DNA of 64,000 bases from Iris pallida (Eukaryota; Streptophyta; Magnoliopsida; Asparagales; Iridaceae), in assembly GCA_029216955.1 (NCBI GenBank), contig JANAVB010016200.1, positions 3,406,310 through 3,470,309 of the forward strand, written 5' to 3'. Below are positions 11,137-21,097 of this stretch, piece by piece; the first letter of the stretch is position 1, and each line of letters opens with the position of its first letter. The notes beneath the pieces are model-generated. The model had not been told where the DNA came from. It ran no database searches and saw nothing but the letters and a program-made list of their open reading frames with translations. A program made the translations under genes and the position numbers.

Positions 11137-11698
11137 CAACTTCCAGCAAGGCAACAACACAACCTTTTCGTCTTCCTTGTAACTCCGCCACGTGGCCCTC
11201 TTTTGATGGCTCATGAAAAATCTTGAGTGATTCTAGGAGCAAGCATAATTTTAAGAAACAACTTCCAACAACACAACTTTCTCGTCTTCTGGGTACATGT
11301 ATTATTAAATTGTGTAGCTAATAACGCATGAGGAAACATGCAACAGCATTCTCCACGTGGCCCTCTTCTGTAGGATAACGCATGCAGCAGCATTTAATGC
11401 TACAAAATCCTATTGTCTTGTTATGTGTTGTGTATCCTATGTGGCATGAGGCAGAAGACAATATCTTGCATAGGCGGCTATATTCACAAATGACAATAAG
11501 TTTAAAAATTCATCTCCAATGCAAAAAAGTATTGAGAAGACAATACAAAGTAATTTTTTACAACTTCCAAGACAACTTTTACTCTTCTAATGATATGGTA
11601 TCAGTGTTTATTATTAAATTGTAGGATAACGCATGCAGAGCATTTAATGCTACAGGATCTGTTGTGTAAGGAACACAACCTGTGAGAGAGAACCCGAG

Positions 11699-11730
<32 letters not shown>

Positions 11731-11740
11731 GTGGGAGATG
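11137..11740. repeat. Direct repeats and GA microsatellite, no gene
   Basis: Words such as AAGAAACAACTTCCA, CTCGTCTTCTGGGTAC, CCACGTGGCCCTCTT and GGATAACGCATGCAG each occur two or three times between 11130 and 11650, so the stretch arose by repeated partial duplication. It ends in a GA-rich run (11698-11728). CACGTG G-box words are present, but I cannot assign them to a promoter. Confidence 0.5.
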
Positions 11741-11744
11741 GGAT

Positions 11745-12280
11745 AAAGAGGAAGGATCGAGCTCGACTAGATTTTAAACTTAAAATTCAATTTTTGGTTA
11801 TCATTACTAATTACTAGTTCGCACGTCCGAGTTTAGACGAACACTAACCGAGCCCCGACCAACGTGACATCAGCTAGCTAGGTTTCTAATTCCGTGACAT
11901 TCCTGTTAATTTAAATTTTATAATATTATTGAAACTAATATTAATACTAAAATTTAAAATAGTTTTTGATTTAACATTTACTTCAAACTAGTTAAAGTTA
12001 AAATTGCATTCTTTTTTTATTTAAAATATAATTGGAACTACAATTAATATTAACATTCGCTTGTCCCGTAGTTTAAGTCGTATTTCACTGCTTCTTGCTT
12101 AAGTCTATGCACCCAAAGAACTTGATTGTTCAAGTCGAACGCGGTGCACAGCACGTTCCCTCGATGCAAGGCTTGTAGCCCTTGCTTGTCAAGTCCTTAC
12201 ACGAACACATTAGAAAAGAGTTTTGTTGGGCTATCGAAGTATAGCAAGCACCGTCCCGTGTCACGTGCCTTTGTTAAGCA
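11745..12280. other. No gene seen; AT-rich, probably retroelement-derived
   Basis: Contains TTAATTTAAATTTTATAATATTATTGAAACTAATATTAATAC-like sequence, related to 14975-15020, which brackets the gypsy debris on the other side. Nothing else recognisable. Confidence 0.3.
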
Positions 12281-12332
12281 GTGAAAGGGTGTGAAGGCCA
12301 CTGGCAATGTCAAGCCATCACGGACTATAGCT

Positions 12333-12975
12333 GGGTTAGACGACGACCCTTTTGCGGCGGGCGAAATCGGTCCCTTGGCCTAGGAATGGATTGGTTGAAG
12401 GAGCAATACACAAGAATATACTGCCATATTGGCAGGATTATTTTTGGTATTCCCGGTGAGGCAGAGTTTTTATTTTTTCGGTGAGGCAGAGTTTTCACCA
12501 TCGACTTGATTCCAGGGACGGCACTAGGATCGGAGAGAGTCTACAGGATGGCACCTTCAAAGTTGGAAATCTTGTACAAGATGATTGAAGAACTCAGAAC
12601 CAAAGGATTCATTCGTGCTACTGGATCGCCTTGGGGAGCACCGATGCTTCTTGTGAAGAAGAAGGATGGTACATCAAGATTATGTGTTGATTATCGTACA
12701 TTGATGTCTTATTTGATCAGCTCAAGGGAGCGGCTGTATTCTCGAATATTGACTTGCGGTCATGTGGGTACCATCAGATCCGAGTCAGAGAGCAAGTCAT
12801 CCCGAAGACATCATTCAGATCGAGGTATGGACATTAGGATTTCCTTGTTATGCCATTTGGAGCGACCAGTGTGCCAGCCGTATTCATGGACCCCATGAAT
12901 CGTATCTTCATGCACTATTTGGATCAATTCGTGATAGTGTTCATAGACGACATCTTAGTCTATAGCTGTAGTGCC
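12333..12975 (+). pseudogene. Ty3/gypsy pol fragment (protease end and reverse transcriptase), decayed
   Basis: Pieces in several frames match gypsy pol: a LGMDWL motif at the end of the aspartic protease; [14 protein letters not shown] and [23 protein letters not shown] in the first RT blocks (12545-12695); [20 protein letters not shown]; and the catalytic FIDDILVYS (12940-12965). A stretch normally present between protease and RT is missing and there are frameshifts. It stops abruptly at 12970, where unrelated sequence begins. Non-functional remnant, probably of the chromovirus/Tekay group, judging only by motif style. Confidence 0.85.
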
Positions 12976-12999
12976 CCGTCCCTACATCGTGCCCCGTAC

Positions 13000-13765
13000 T
13001 CCGTCCACGGGGTACGCGAGAAAGGAACAGTGTCGCTATCGCTCGATCGGGACCGATAGGTCGGGATCGATTGACTCGATCGAACGGGAACGGTTGAATT
13101 AAGATCCATTCTCTCGCCTGAAGTAAACTCAAGGTGAGTGGCTGACCCTCCTCTTCTCGACCCCCTTCCTAGGTAAATCGATAATGTTGTTGCGAATGAA
13201 AGGATAAATGCAAGGGCACAAACACGAAAAAGGGATTGAGTTTTCAAAGATAATGTAGGCTATGTCTTAATAACTAAAAGGAAAATATGTCTTCGCACGG
13301 TTATGGACAACTTGTCAACAAGGCGGTAGTTTCCTCGAGCAGCAACCCGGGGCCACGGGACCGTTTCGACCCAGGAGGAAACAGGGTATAGTCGTGCATA
13401 AGATTTCAGCACAGGTTAAGTAGGGACTTGCATCGGAGCTAGCTACTTGCGTTGAAAGGACCCCGATTAACAAAGCTATACGTCCAGGATGGCTTGTGAT
13501 ACCAGTGACGTCGAAGAGGGACGAGGCGAAGGAGGTCAGTCACTCGCTTTAGACTTGCTTCAAGCGAGCGACTGGTTGGCTGCGCTGACGTCGCCTACGC
13601 GATCACCTGCAACCCGCTGAATATGGGACTTGGTTCCAGAGAAGCCATTCCATAACGTGAAATGGATCTTAATTCAACCGTTCCTGTTCGATCGACCCGG
13701 CCGATTCCGACCTATCGGTCCCAACCGAATCGGTAGCGACATTGTTCCTTTCTCGTGCACCCTGT
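13000..13765. mobile_element. Foldback-like element with about 100-bp imperfect inverted arms
   Basis: The left arm (about 13010-13110: GCGAGAAAGGAACAGTGTCGC ... ACGGTTGAATTAAGATCCATT) is the reverse complement, with scattered mismatches, of 13661-13764. The middle of about 550 bp has no ORF of note. It follows directly on the truncated gypsy RT, so it probably inserted into that element. I see no clear target duplication. Confidence 0.55.
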
Positions 13766-13919
13766 CACGACCTGCACCCGAAGTTAGGGCATGAGTGCGT
13801 GACAGCGTCCCAGCCTACACCGCAGAAATGACGTAGAACGCTGTCTAGTTCTATTATCTAACAACAATTATAATATCTTTTCCTGTCGAGAACGGTCAAC
13901 TCCGAATGGAGGACAAGCA

Positions 13920-14950
13920 ATGACAATATAATATACTCAATAAGCTATGATATTGTTGCGACCGTCCAGTGTTGGTATTTATGTATGGTATTTATGGTGC
14001 ACATCATCTTAATTCAACCGAGTAGTTCAAAGGAGGGAATTATGTATGGTATTTATGGTGCACATCATTAGGACGGGTTGTGACCGTCCAATGTTGTGAT
14101 AAGCTATGATATCAGTAAGTTTGGGATCCTTCGGATATTGGGCTAGCAACCCGTATCGAAGCGATCATAGTCTTACACATAAGGATGCCAAAGATGCATT
14201 ACGGTGCGAAACACCGTGACCTTCATATAGATAGGGCCGGTGGGCTGAGATTAGCGCTGGGTGCAGGCGCAGGGCCTGCCACCCTTATGCATATGTTTAA
14301 GTTTACGGTTGGTTGGTTGAGTGAAATGATATAATTTTTTATGTAAAGTTCTAACCTTGCAGGCTAGGCGAAACGGGGCATAGATGAGCACGATCACTAT
14401 GTTTATGTTAAGATTATGTCTAACTGTATCTGCCGCAGAGACACGGTAGTGGAAAAGTTCAGGATATGTTCGGCTCGAGGCGGGGCTCAGCTTGGACGTG
14501 CCGATGCATGGAGTCCTTAGCATTCAAGAGGAGCTACCGCATTGGCGTTCAGACTTGCGACATGGAGATGTTCAGCCGAAGACTACTTGTTGGCTATAAA
14601 GAGGCATAATGTATGGAACAATGTACTCCTTTGTGAGCTAGAGAGATCATGAGCGTTGTAGCCAATTGGCATGTTAAGTTGGGCTATTCAGAGCCATTGT
14701 AACCTTCAGTTCGTTATCAATAAAAGAGATTCTTGTTGTATACTACGTTTTCCTTCCGCTGCTTATGTTATCAATTTGAGCTATAAACACTATTGTGAAT
14801 CTGCTATCTTGCGTTGCACGAGCGCAACTCCAGGCTCGTGCGGCATCACGCTCCAGCGAGGACGATGATTCAGGTGAAAACTTGATAATGATGAAGACGG
14901 TAACTCGGTCGACAATCATAAGTATCGAGGTATGATCGGGAAAATTTAAC
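13920..14950. other. Retroelement LTR-like tail with internal direct repeats
   Basis: A 29-bp segment TATGTATGGTATTTATGGTGCACATCAT occurs at 13978-14007 and 14041-14069, flanked by paired GACCGTCCA words. Further on are a TATA-like GGCTATAAAGAG (14594) and a CAATAAAAGAG polyadenylation-like site (14718). This arrangement is typical of an LTR, but I found no matching partner or TG/CA edges. Confidence 0.35.
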
Positions 14951-15024
14951 AGTAGCATTAATATTAAATATACATTGGCTTTTCTGTTAATTTAAAATTT
15001 ACAATATAATTAAAACTAATATTA

Positions 15025-15423
15025 CGAAAATGCTATTTGCACCCAAAAAATTTGGGTGATATCATCTTCCATTATGTGGCATATGACATGGTTGCTAACA
15101 TGACAGCTGACATGGCAAAATTTAACAATAAAATTAATATTAAAATTAACATTAATAGTAAATAAATATATTAAATTAGCTTTAACATTAATATTAACAT
15201 TAATATTAATATTAACATTAACATTAACATTAGCATTAGCATTAACATTAACATTAATATTAATATTGACATTAACATTAACATTAAAAAAATTTGGGTA
15301 ATTAATTTTTGGGGTTAAAATTTGCCATTTCAGCTGTTATGTCATCTGTCATATCAGATGTCACATAATGGGAGATGGCATCACCCAAATATGTTGGGAG
15401 CCCAAACGCCAGTGGCATTACCG
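15025..15423. mobile_element. MITE related to the element at 10693 (TTAAT core)
   Basis: Inverted ends: AATGCTATTTGCACCC ... CCATTATGTGGCATATGACATG on the left, matched by the complement of the right end (CATAATGGGAGATGGCATCACCCAAAT). The inner border (TGGCAAAATTTAA) and the TTAATG/TTAATATTAA core match the MITE at 10693-11127, so they are one family. No clean target duplication is visible. Confidence 0.65.
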
Positions 15424-15575
15424 TTATTTTCCAATAGATTCGTACCTTGTTCAGGTCACACCCCTCCATGAGCGGGTTACACCCCCCCTAAATGAGGGGT
15501 TAAATAGCCTTTTCCAAAGAAGAGAACCCATCCGACTAGAGAGAAACAAAGGAGAGAAGAAGAAGAACAGTCGCA

Positions 15576-16534
15576 ATGGAGAGGAGAAGATCAACTGCAG
15601 CGGATGGGCCGTCATCCCTATCGAGATTCTCTCGATGATACTGGTACTGGGGGATGCCGGCGGGAGGACGGTAATGTGCAACGTGGCCCCAGTTTGCCGT
15701 TCGTGGTGGAAGGCGCTCAACGGTCCCTTAGACTATTGGTCTAACGTCGACTTGGTACAGTAGTGCCGGAGGACCCAAAAACCGCTGAGATTAGTTTGAC
15801 CGTGATGAAGCTCGTGGCTCGCAGTGGGGGATATCTAGGGTCCTTCTCCGCGTACAAGCTCGACGAAGCAGCCTTCTGTTTTGCATGTTTAAGACCAGTA
15901 CAAAATTTTATTTGGTCTTATTCTAATACTTTATTTTTTCTATTACAAAATTTTACGTATACTTTTGTTAATTTCTATTGATGTTTTCCCATTTTTATAA
16001 TACAGTGGGAAATTTCTAAGGGTGCTGCGCATTCCGAAGTGCGACGTGAGTGATGAAACTTTCGTGAGACACTTGGAGTTTTCCCTGTGCTGGAAGAACT
16101 CGACATTAGCTACTGCCTCTATATCACGTCGACTGGAATATTTTCCGCCGGAAAGTATTGCCACCGTCTGGTCAAGCTGAGTAGGAACATGCCCTCCAAT
16201 TTCATGCTCATGAACATGTTCGTACTGGACACGAAAAACGAGATGGAGGGAAAGGCCGTGGCTGATTCGATGCCGCGTCCAACACCTACATATGGGATTT
16301 GGCATGTTCAATGGAGACACGCTGCGATCTATCATATGCAACTGCAAGGGTCTTCGCGTGCTCGAGATACGTGGGTGCTTCAACGTGCACTTCGACGACG
16401 AACTCTGGAAAATTTGTTATTCAATACAGACGTTTAAAAAACCCTTTGATGATGTAATCCCAGTCCCAGGGGAACCTGGATACGAGATGTATAATGATTT
16501 AGACATCATCAATCATTCCTGGGGTGAATGGTGA
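15576..16534 (+). pseudogene. F-box/LRR protein gene relic (SKIP19/FBL-like), premature stop
   Basis: The copies together give an N-terminal F-box (VIPIEILSMILVL ... VCRSWWKALNGPLDYWSNVDL), then LTVMKLVARSGGYLGSF, an intron (about 15890-16004, acceptor TACAG), and leucine-rich repeat segments (LRIPKCDVSDETF, LEELDISYC, LRVLEIRGCFNVHFDDELW), ending SWGEW at 16534. Intact relatives are substrate receptors of SCF ubiquitin ligases. Both copies have TAG directly after DLVQ, where relatives usually have Trp, so the gene is broken. Copy 1 additionally lacks single bases near 15587 and 16277 that copy 2 retains; copy 2 in turn is out of frame near 35638, where copy 1 is in frame. Confidence 0.75.
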
Positions 16535-16664
16535 AAACATTAGCATGCATGCATCAGCATGCATTTCTTTATATTTTTCACTAGTCTACATACAAGATAT
16601 TTTTTATGAGTTCGATTCTCTATTTTGACAAAATTTTACTTTTGTCAATAATTTTTTATGATTA

Positions 16665-17111
16665 CTCCCTCCGTCCCAAAAATATAGTCCTATTTCTATT
16701 TTTACCAAGATTAAGAAAATTCAATTAATATGTCCAACAAAACAAAATCTCTCCAATTTGCCCCTCATAGAAGTTTTGAATTTTGCATGAACTTTTGTAC
16801 TTATTGTGATCTCTAATAGGGTTTATTTAATGCCATCACATTCTATTATGTAAATTAAACTTTGGAGGCAATATTTTGGCAAATTATATAAACTAAAGTG
16901 TCTTTTCACTATCCATCATTAAAGCTCAAGTATATTTTCAAAATGCAACTCTTAAATGCATAGAGAATTGTAGAGTTTATCTTCATATAATTGCAGTTTA
17001 AATAAGGCTAAAATTGTAAATTACTCCACAAACATCCATTTATAAAAAATGGGCTATAATATAGGACAAACCAAAAAGGAAAGTGAGACTATATTTTTGG
17101 GACGGATGGAG
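16665..17111. mobile_element. Stowaway-type MITE (Tc1/mariner), 447 bp
   Basis: Ends CTCCCTCCGTCCC and GGGACGGATGGAG, flanked by TA on both sides (16663-16664 and 17112-17113), the classic Stowaway terminus and TA target. AT-rich interior, no ORF. Confidence 0.9.
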
Positions 17112-17510
17112 TAATTTATTTATAAATAAAATGGACTGTGATATAATATCGCCTAAGACGGCTCACTTCTGAGATTTCGACATTTTTCAACACAGATTTT
17201 ACCATTACAACATCTCAGTGTAATCATATCCAAGAGATTTCGACATTTTCCAACACAGATTTTACCTTATTCAAAATGAATTCTGGCGGTGCAAATTCCA
17301 CTCATATTAGTGGTATCAGTGCCAATTCACCATAATTAATGGTGATCGATACGAAAACATTGGTTTCTTTTTCACAACCCTTTAAAATCTATTTATGCAG
17401 CCAAACAGCCAAACTAATTCATCTTCACCAGCCTTCAAAACCAATTTATATAGATTCAAAACAAAACTAAACAGCCAAACTATTTAAAATTCACAACCCT
17501 ACAGAACAGT
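17112..17510. other. No gene; short direct repeats
   Basis: A segment GAGATTTCGACATTTTTCAACACAGATTTTACC is present twice (about 17171 and 17232), and GCCAAAC words recur near 17400-17480. Nothing else recognised. Confidence 0.4.
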
Positions 17511-17516
17511 CTCAAT

Positions 17517-17757
17517 GTACCATTCTCCGTCCTAAATGAACCATTCTCCGTCTTATATGTACCATTCTCCGTCCTACATGTATCATTCTCCGTCCTACAT
17601 CCGTCATAAATGTACCATTCTCCGTCCTAAATGTACCATTCTCCGTCCTACGTGTATCATTCTCCGTCCTACATTTACCATTCTCCGTCCTAAATGTACC
17701 ATTCGTCGTCCTAAATGTACCATTCTCCGTGTTAGAAGAACGAAGAATGGTCATTAA
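17517..17757. repeat. Array 5: tandem CATTCTCCGTCCTAAATGTAC units, one orientation
   Basis: About eleven units of roughly 19-21 bp, mostly CATTCTCCGTCCTAAATGTAC with ACATGTAT and similar variants. Unlike the other arrays the arms mostly point the same way, so this is a true tandem repeat of one arm. Only the last few bases (GAACGAAGAATGG) are an inverted partner. Open frames on both strands here are products of the repeat. Confidence 0.9.
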
Positions 17758-17847
17758 CAGTCCCAAAAATTGTTCCATACTAAGTTAAAGCATATAATAG
17801 CACCCAAAAAATGTTAACAATAGAAAAATTCTAAAGAACCCAAACAC

Positions 17848-17902
17848 CAGACTCGAACCTAGGCCTTCCATGTAAAAGCCAAACGCACAACCAACTAAGC
17901 TT
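17848..17902 (-). other. tRNA-Lys-like sequence (relic or SINE head)
   Basis: On the minus strand: AGCTTAGTTGGTTGTGCG (A-box like), GGCTTTTACA (Lys TTT anticodon arm) and GGTTCGAGTCT (B-box). The acceptor stem is missing. It lies about 100 bases from array 5, as the Thr-like relic lies next to array 4. Confidence 0.45.
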
Positions 17903-18126
17903 GGAATAAGACATCAATAATGCTAAGTCTACTACCAAATGCTTAAAACACTCTTACAACCTTCTTCCATTGCTGACATGTGGGCCAGCATTATATTTCC
18001 AACTTCCAATGAGGAATAACAAATTGAATATCCCCAACTTCCAATAAGGAATAGGAAGAGTCGGTTAGGAACATGTATATATATACATAGGGGTCCCCAT
18101 TCATCTGAGTAGGTTGCACATTTAAC

Positions 18127-18456
18127 ATGGCTCCAAAAAGATCATCTGGTTGGGAACCATTGCCAGAGTCTTCTTCCAGTCGTCGCCGAGCCTCTCCGCA
18201 TGGAGCACCCTCTGCGCCGCCTCCGGCCCATGACTGGCTGGCAGCGGCTGCGGACTTCCTGACCTCCTGCGGGTTGTCACTGGAGGTCATCGCTCGACCT
18301 CTTCATCCGGTGCCCAACTTTGACCTGTTGTCGATCACTACGGAGGAACGGGATTCTCTGGAGAAGAGGGAAGCGTTTTGCCGCCTGTGCCATAGGGCGG
18401 GTGTGCACACCCTGCAGGACTTTACGGAGATCCTCCACGAGGCCAGTGTGGGCTAG
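18127..18456 (+). CDS. Unknown 109-codon ORF, GC-rich
   Basis: Opens with MAPKRSSGWEPLPESSSSRRR, basic and Ser-rich, followed by a Pro/Ala stretch and a C-terminal half with SITTEERDSLEKREAFCRLCHRAG. GC content is far above the flanks, which contain a TATA-like TATATATATACATA about 60 bases upstream and, downstream, a hairpin and AATGAAATATAAT. This looks like a small transcription unit. Copy 2 has one C fewer near 37657 and is out of frame, so the length rests on copy 1. I recognise no family; the Cys-x2-Cys may be chance. Confidence 0.4.
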   Translation: MAPKRSSGWEPLPESSSSRRRASPHGAPSAPPPAHDWLAAAADFLTSCGLSLEVIARPLHPVPNFDLLSITTEERDSLEKREAFCRLCHRAGVHTLQDFTEILHEASVG

Positions 18457-18505
18457 ACCCCTTTTTTTTTCGTTTTTTATAGTTTTTGTCCTCCTCTTGT
18501 ATACT

Positions 18506-18527
18506 TCGCCGGAGAATGTTCCGGCGA
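18506..18527 (+). other. Perfect 8-bp hairpin after the 109-codon ORF
   Basis: TCGCCGGA (18506-18513) and TCCGGCGA (18520-18527) enclose a 6-nt loop, 50 bases after the stop codon and just before an AATGAAATA polyadenylation-like signal. It is identical in both copies. Confidence 0.6.
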
Positions 18528-18529
18528 CG

Positions 18530-19334
18530 AAGCTGGGATTTAATGAAATATAATATTTTGTTAACTCAATTTGGTTTCGGCTACAATCAAACTTTTACAA
18601 CCTTCTTACAACTTACACCCATTTGCTAACTATAGCATTGCTTTTATATTTTTCAATAAACAAATCTTGTTATGTCAAATCCATATATCAGGGACGATAT
18701 CCCCATCAATGACTTGTTACGTCATAGAATTAATTATGCTGCCAGCGTCAATCTTGCCGTCAAATCTATCTTAAATATGATTACAAAGTAAAATAGAGGA
18801 CAACTTTGAGTGTTTCAATTTTACTCTTTTCAAGTACATAGTCTTCTTATTTTCAAAAATTTAATCAAATATTTGAAAAATGGAAATATTGAGATTAAAC
18901 TTCACATTCTTAAATATGTTGTCAAATTTTTTTAAATAAACATGTTTCCACCACGTTTTTTCTGCCAAATTTTTCAATAATTTATTCGGAACACGTGGAT
19001 ATATACTAGTAATAATAGTAATAAATTTAATTTTGGAAACTAGTTTTTAAAATTAGGGTATCAAAATCCCAAAGGTTTATGTAGTGATTTCACATGGATA
19101 TATACTAGTAATAATAGTAATAAATTTAATTTTGGAAAGTAGTTTTTTAAATTTAATAGTAATAAATTCGACCGTCTTATACTAGTAACATTAGTAATAA
19201 ATTTAATTTAAGACTCAAAACTATTCTAATTTTTTCCACTTTCCAATGCATATAAGACGGTCGAATTTTCCTTTTTCTTCTCTCAAACCCTCTTCCTTCT
19301 CCCAAACCCTCTCCCAAACCCTCTTCTGATCAAA
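18530..19334. other. AT-rich upstream region with direct repeats
   Basis: A segment TGGATATATACTAGTAATAATAGTAATAAATTTAATTTTGGAAA occurs at about 18998 and 19097, with a shorter third copy at 19160-19210. A CATATAAGACGG box (19249) and a CT-rich leader (19270-19330) precede the next gene's ATG and look like its promoter and 5' leader. Confidence 0.5.
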
Positions 19335-20707
19335 ATGCCGTCGAAGAAACAACGACCGTCGCCGAAGGGGAAGAATCCACAAAGGGATGCGATAAAGGCC
19401 CGAAGGGCAGAACTTGCAAGGGCGGCAAAAACCAAGATTATGGTCGCTAGGGTAGAGGCCGAAAGGGTAGCGACGGAAGCAGCGGCGGCAGCGCGACGAT
19501 GAAGCGGAGGCGGCAGCCAAGCCACGTGCAAAAAAGGCTTAAAAAACTCATTGCTCGACAAAGACAAGAAAATCTATCTTCGATACAGAGTCGTCGGAAG
19601 ACTCAACTTATGAAGATCGAAGGCGTACTCAAGCGAAGGCTAAGTTGGCAACGGATACAGAGTCATCAGCGTACTCCGAGGATTTTGAATCTCATTAGAA
19701 GAGAAAATGAAGAGGAAGAGCAATCATCAAATAAGTCCCAGGCTGGAGAGGAGGTAAAAAAATTTAAAGACTCTAAATCTAAGAAAATTTACATTAAATA
19801 TTTCAAGAAAAAGGTTGTTATGCCTGAAAGATCAATTAAGATGGATGATGTCGAAGACGAAGCTTTCCTGGATATATTAAATTCTATCAATTGAGAGAAA
19901 CTGAACAAATCCTGTCTTGAGAAAATCTTCCAAACAATAGTAAGAGAATTTTACTCAAATCTTCCGGCTGAAATTAAGAAAAAGAAGAGGATCAACAACT
20001 GGTGTTTCTGAGAGGGAAACTGATTAGGGTAAATGCTGTTGTCATCAACGAATTTTATGGATTTGATCCAGTTCCTGAGTTTGATATGAATGATATTGAT
20101 AATGTTTCCATGACGGATGCAATTCATGAGATTACATGTGTTTCAATGGGTGCCAAGACCCCTCAAAATGTATACAAAGATTAATTAAAAACTTTGTATA
20201 AATTGTTGCATGCCTACGTATCTCAAACACTCAACCCTACTGGACATGAGTTTTCCATCCATCCCGAGAGAGTAAAATTCTTTATTATGGGGAAAAAAAA
20301 GGATGGATATAGGTTCTTACATGTTCAGTAGAATGATGCATCTCGTGGGAAAACCAACTGCAAGGACAGCTCTCCCTTTCGGAGGATTTGTATGCTCGAT
20401 GGCTAATAAACATTCTGTCCCAAGCTTAGCAGGGGATGTTTATATTAAAAACAAAGGACCCATGAGAAAACTAACCTTCACTCGAATGTTTGGAAAACGG
20501 GCAGCAGCTGCAAGCAAACCATCAACATCTGGAAAACCATCAACTTATGGAATCAAAAACACTAAGGACATGGTTGATGATCTATACAATTTTGTTGCTG
20601 CAAACTTTGAGAATGTCTTCAAAGAGATGAAGACTATATCCGACAACCAGAAATTGATTCTGGATAAGATTAACCAGATAGAGGTTGAATTTGTTGACCA
20701 AGAATAA
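19335..20707 (+). CDS. Putative plant transposon protein gene (PF20167-like domain)
   Basis: The N-terminus is Lys/Arg/Ala-rich (MPSKKQRPSPKGK ...), a likely nuclear signal and helix, followed by acidic Ser/Glu stretches. The core (about 19910-20450) reads IVREFYSNLP, FLRGKLIRVNAVVINEFYGF, then LNPTGHEFSIHPERVKFLYY and MFSRMMHLVGK ... ALPFGGFVCSM. This order is that of the 'putative plant transposon protein' domain seen in retro- and DNA-transposon ORFs. The C-terminus has a short coiled coil. Both copies have TAA at the same place (20182-20184; 39639-39641), splitting the domain. Copy 1 also has single-base losses near 19495, 19692 and 19893; copy 2 reads through two of them but has its own frame break at 39142. 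Probably one gene, with one real stop. Function unknown. Confidence 0.65.
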
Positions 20708-21084
20708 GATTTTTCTTTCTGATGAAGAAGGTAAATGGGGCTAGCCCAAACTCTTATGTAAAATACACACTGTGCACATTGACACTTTAATGCTAGCCAT
20801 CACTTTGATACTTCTATTTATGTTTCTGGATGTCATTTCTACATATACAGTGAGTCCATACTGACTATAATTTTCTTAATCCGTCCCAAGGTGTAGGTGA
20901 AGGATATTTTGAGAAAGAAGAAGAAGAAGAAAAAAAAAAAAAAAAGAAACAAGAAGAAGAAGATGGAGATGGCTGACTATGAAGATTCATCTTTTGAGTT
21001 TTGAATTATTTCAATTTGGAAGTAATATTTGACTGTAATATGGTTCTGAATATTTGTTGGTCATGGCGGCAAAACTAAATTTTG
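20708..21084. other. 3' flank of the transposon-protein gene, ending at the assembly gap
   Basis: AT-rich, with a GAAGAAGAAGAAAAAA run (20920-20965). It matches 40167-40541 with indels and stops at the first N. Confidence 0.7.
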
Positions 21085-21097
21085 NNNNNNNNNNNNN
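21085..21097. other. Assembly gap of exactly 13 N
   Basis: Thirteen N in a row. The sequence on the right restarts at a point homologous to 1421, and the sequence on the left ends at a point homologous to 40541. A 13-N spacer is, as I know it, the convention of Bionano hybrid scaffolding for contigs whose ends overlap. Confidence 0.98.

Noticed and set aside
17512..17778. ORFs encoding RTENGTF / YHSPSYM repeats
   Set aside because: Translation of array 5 in two directions; the repeat is recognisable in DNA and occurs in noncoding places.
18127..18530. Integrated single-stranded DNA virus fragment, suggested by the small ORF and stem-loop
   Set aside because: The loop lacks the TAATATTAC or TAGTATTAC nonanucleotide, and no Rep or coat motif is visible.
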